Shown here: positions 3,728 to 5,501 of the stretch, one piece after another
Layout: each line of letters begins with the position of its first letter
Numbering within the stretch: position 1 is the first letter of the stretch
Source: Pseudobutyrivibrio sp.
GTDB taxonomy: Bacteria; Bacillota; Clostridia; Lachnospirales; Lachnospiraceae
DNA: 5,501 nucleotides
Assembly (NCBI GenBank): GCA_017557715.1
Contig: JAFYYE010000141.1
Coordinates: 1-5,501, forward strand
Direction: 5' to 3'
Made by a program: the position numbers and the translations under genes
Notes under the pieces: model-generated
The model's input: the letters and a program-made list of their open reading frames with translations, nothing else
Told to the model about the DNA's origin: nothing
Databases searched by the model: none

Positions 3728-5501
3728 ATGGCAAAGGAATTAGTTAGTCGTGATCAGGTTCGTGTAGAAGATACATGGGACCTTAGTGCAATGTATGAAA
3801 ATAAGGCTGCATGGGAAGCTGATCTTAAGTTCATCGAAGAGAAGCTTGAAGAGGTAGCTAAGTATGAGGGCAAAGTATGCGAAAGCGCTGAGAATCTTCT
3901 TGCAGTTCTTGATATATCAGCAATCGCAGAGGAAAAATTAGAGTTGGCATTTAATTATGCACAGCGTCTTTTTGATCAGGATCAGGGAAACACAGAGCAT
4001 CAGTCAATGTCTCAGAGAATGTTTGGACTTGGTGCTAAGTATAACGCAGGTATGTCATTTGCAGCACCTGAGATCCTTGCTTGTGATACAGATGTTATTG
4101 AGGAATTTATTTCATCAAAGCCAGAGCTTGAGCTTTACAGAAAGCAGATTAAGGAAATCCAGAGATTAAAGGATCATACTCTTTCTGCTGAGATGGAAAA
4201 GGTGGTTGCCATGACAACAGAGATGGGTAACACACCTTCAGAGGTATACAGCGCTTTCAAGAACGTTGATATGACATTCCCAGCAATCAAGGATGAAAAT
4301 GGTGAAGAGGTAGTTCTTACAGACGGACGTTTTGTTCCAATGCTTATGTCTGCTGACAGACGTGTTCGTGAGGATGCTTTCAAGGCTTACTATGGCGTAT
4401 ATGAAAAGTATTTAAATACAATGGCTGCAATCTACAATGGCGAGGTAAAGCAGCACATCTTTAATTCACGTGTTCGCAACTACAGCTCAAACCTCGAGGC
4501 AGCTGTTGATGCAAACAATGTTAGCCCACAGGTATACGAGAATCTTGTTAAGACAGTAAATGCTAATCTTGATAAGCTTCACGCATACGTTTCACTTCGT
4601 AAGAAGTGCCTTGGCGTCGATGAGCTTCACATGTATGATATCTACACATCAATGATTCCTGATGCTGCAAAGACAGTTAAGTATGAGGAGGCACAGAAGA
4701 CTATCTGCGAGGCTCTTGCAGTGCTTGGAGATGATTATGTTGCACTTCTCAAGGAAGGCTTTGCAAATCGTTGGATTGATGTTTACGAGAATAAGGGCAA
4801 GCGAGGCGGAGCATATTCTGCTACAGCTTACGGTGTTCACCCATTCATGCTCTTAAACTACACAGATACATTTGATGATATGTTTACAACAGCTCACGAG
4901 ATGGGACACTCAATGCACAGCTACTTCTCAAATCAGGCGCAGCCATACATTTACAGTGGCTACAAGATTTTTGTTGCTGAGGTAGCATCTACATGTAACG
5001 AGATTCTTCTTTTAGAGTATCTTCTTAAGAATTGTACAGATAAGAAGGAGAAGGCATATCTTCTCAACCACTATCTCGACAGCTTTAAGGGCACAGTTTT
5101 CCGTCAGACACAGTTTGCTGAGTTCGAGAAGATTACAAACGAGATGGTAGAGGCTGGCGAGAATCTTAATTCAGATAATCTTTGCAAGCTTTATAAGGAG
5201 ATTAATGAGAAGTACTACGGTCCAGATATGATTTCAGATGATGAAATTGCTTACGAGTGGGCACGTATTCCTCACTTCTATTACAACTTTTACGTATATC
5301 AGTATGCAACAAGCTTCTGTGCAGCAGTAGCTATTGCAGACATGATTTTAAAGGAAGGCGCACCAGCAGTTGAGCGCTACAAGAAGTTCTTATCATCTGG
5401 ATGCACAGATGCTCCAGTTGAGCTTCTCAAGATTGCAGGCGTAGACCTTACAACACCAGCTCCAATCGAGGCAGCACTTGCTAAGATGGGCGAGATTATC
5501 A
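3728..5501 (+). CDS. pepF: Oligoendopeptidase F (M3B zinc metallopeptidase), 3'-truncated by the window edge
   Basis: This is a cytoplasmic zinc peptidase that cleaves medium-sized oligopeptides in peptide turnover. The frame runs 591 complete codons to the window end with no stop; PepF proteins are usually about 600 residues, so only the extreme C-terminus is missing. The start MAKELVSRDQVRVEDTWDL is typical, with GGAG 8 nt upstream of the ATG. The N-terminal helical half is followed by the catalytic core. KGKRGGAYSATAYGVHPF precedes TTAHEMGHSMHS, where His390, Glu391 and His394 form the HExxH zinc site, and VAEVAS supplies the third ligand Glu418. Downstream, RIPHFYYNFYVYQYATS carries the His/Tyr residues that in M3 peptidases bind substrate and stabilise the transition state. 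All expected catalytic residues are present, with no frameshift. The gene is transcribed divergently from the small minus-strand gene. The family is certain; a close PepF/PepB-type paralogue is the only realistic alternative. Confidence -1.
   Translation, partial: MAKELVSRDQVRVEDTWDLSAMYENKAAWEADLKFIEEKLEEVAKYEGKVCESAENLLAVLDISAIAEEKLELAFNYAQRLFDQDQGNTEHQSMSQRMFGLGAKYNAGMSFAAPEILACDTDVIEEFISSKPELELYRKQIKEIQRLKDHTLSAEMEKVVAMTTEMGNTPSEVYSAFKNVDMTFPAIKDENGEEVVLTDGRFVPMLMSADRRVREDAFKAYYGVYEKYLNTMAAIYNGEVKQHIFNSRVRNYSSNLEAAVDANNVSPQVYENLVKTVNANLDKLHAYVSLRKKCLGVDELHMYDIYTSMIPDAAKTVKYEEAQKTICEALAVLGDDYVALLKEGFANRWIDVYENKGKRGGAYSATAYGVHPFMLLNYTDTFDDMFTTAHEMGHSMHSYFSNQAQPYIYSGYKIFVAEVASTCNEILLLEYLLKNCTDKKEKAYLLNHYLDSFKGTVFRQTQFAEFEKITNEMVEAGENLNSDNLCKLYKEINEKYYGPDMISDDEIAYEWARIPHFYYNFYVYQYATSFCAAVAIADMILKEGAPAVERYKKFLSSGCTDAPVELLKIAGVDLTTPAPIEAALAKMGEII

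Noticed and set aside
1..5501. A new multi-gene system, mobile element or CRISPR array
   Set aside because: No transposase, integrase, direct-repeat array, or co-directional cluster of unknown genes is present. Each gene appears to be its own transcription unit of known or partly known family.

Overview
The window looks like a chromosomal segment of an AT-rich, low-GC Gram-positive bacterium, most likely a Lachnospiraceae member of the Butyrivibrio/Pseudobutyrivibrio/Roseburia type. This is inference from strong AGGAGG-type ribosome binding sites, heavy use of GCA/ACA/CCA/TCA and CTT codons, an FMN riboswitch ahead of a RibU-type vitamin transporter, and a PepF-type oligopeptidase. No ribosomal RNA or other taxonomic marker is present, so the genus is not fixed.

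Layout, left to right. (1) Bases 1-1074 carry the 3' part of a DHH-family phosphoesterase gene; its reading frame is open to the left edge, so the true start lies outside. (2) Bases 1075-1390 are a regulatory leader holding a good sigma-A-type promoter, an FMN riboswitch aptamer, an intrinsic terminator as expression platform, and a small two-hairpin interspersed-repeat-like element before the RBS. (3) ribU (1391-2017) encodes the riboflavin-binding S component of an ECF transporter and ends in a strong terminator. (4) A single-gene unit (2116-3117) encodes a membrane-anchored SPFH/Band 7 (stomatin/QmcA-like) protein. It is followed by a terminator hairpin shared with the converging gene. (5) A small minus-strand gene (3582-3217) encodes a 121-residue protein whose C-terminal two thirds looks like a divergent ASCH/DUF3850 (PUA-like) domain. 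(6) A divergent intergenic region of about 145 bp separates it from pepF (3728 to beyond the right edge), an M3B oligoendopeptidase F missing only its last few residues.

The genes appear to be independent housekeeping transcription units rather than one pathway; each is bounded by its own promoter or terminator. The clearest functional link is the riboswitch and ribU: high FMN should terminate the leader transcript and shut off riboflavin uptake. I see no mobile-element gene, CRISPR array, tRNA, rRNA or defence cassette, and nothing that amounts to a new multi-gene system. The points most worth a second look are the visible switching mechanism of the riboswitch, the repeat lodged in its leader, the duplicated C-terminal module of the DHH protein, and the putative ASCH-like small protein.
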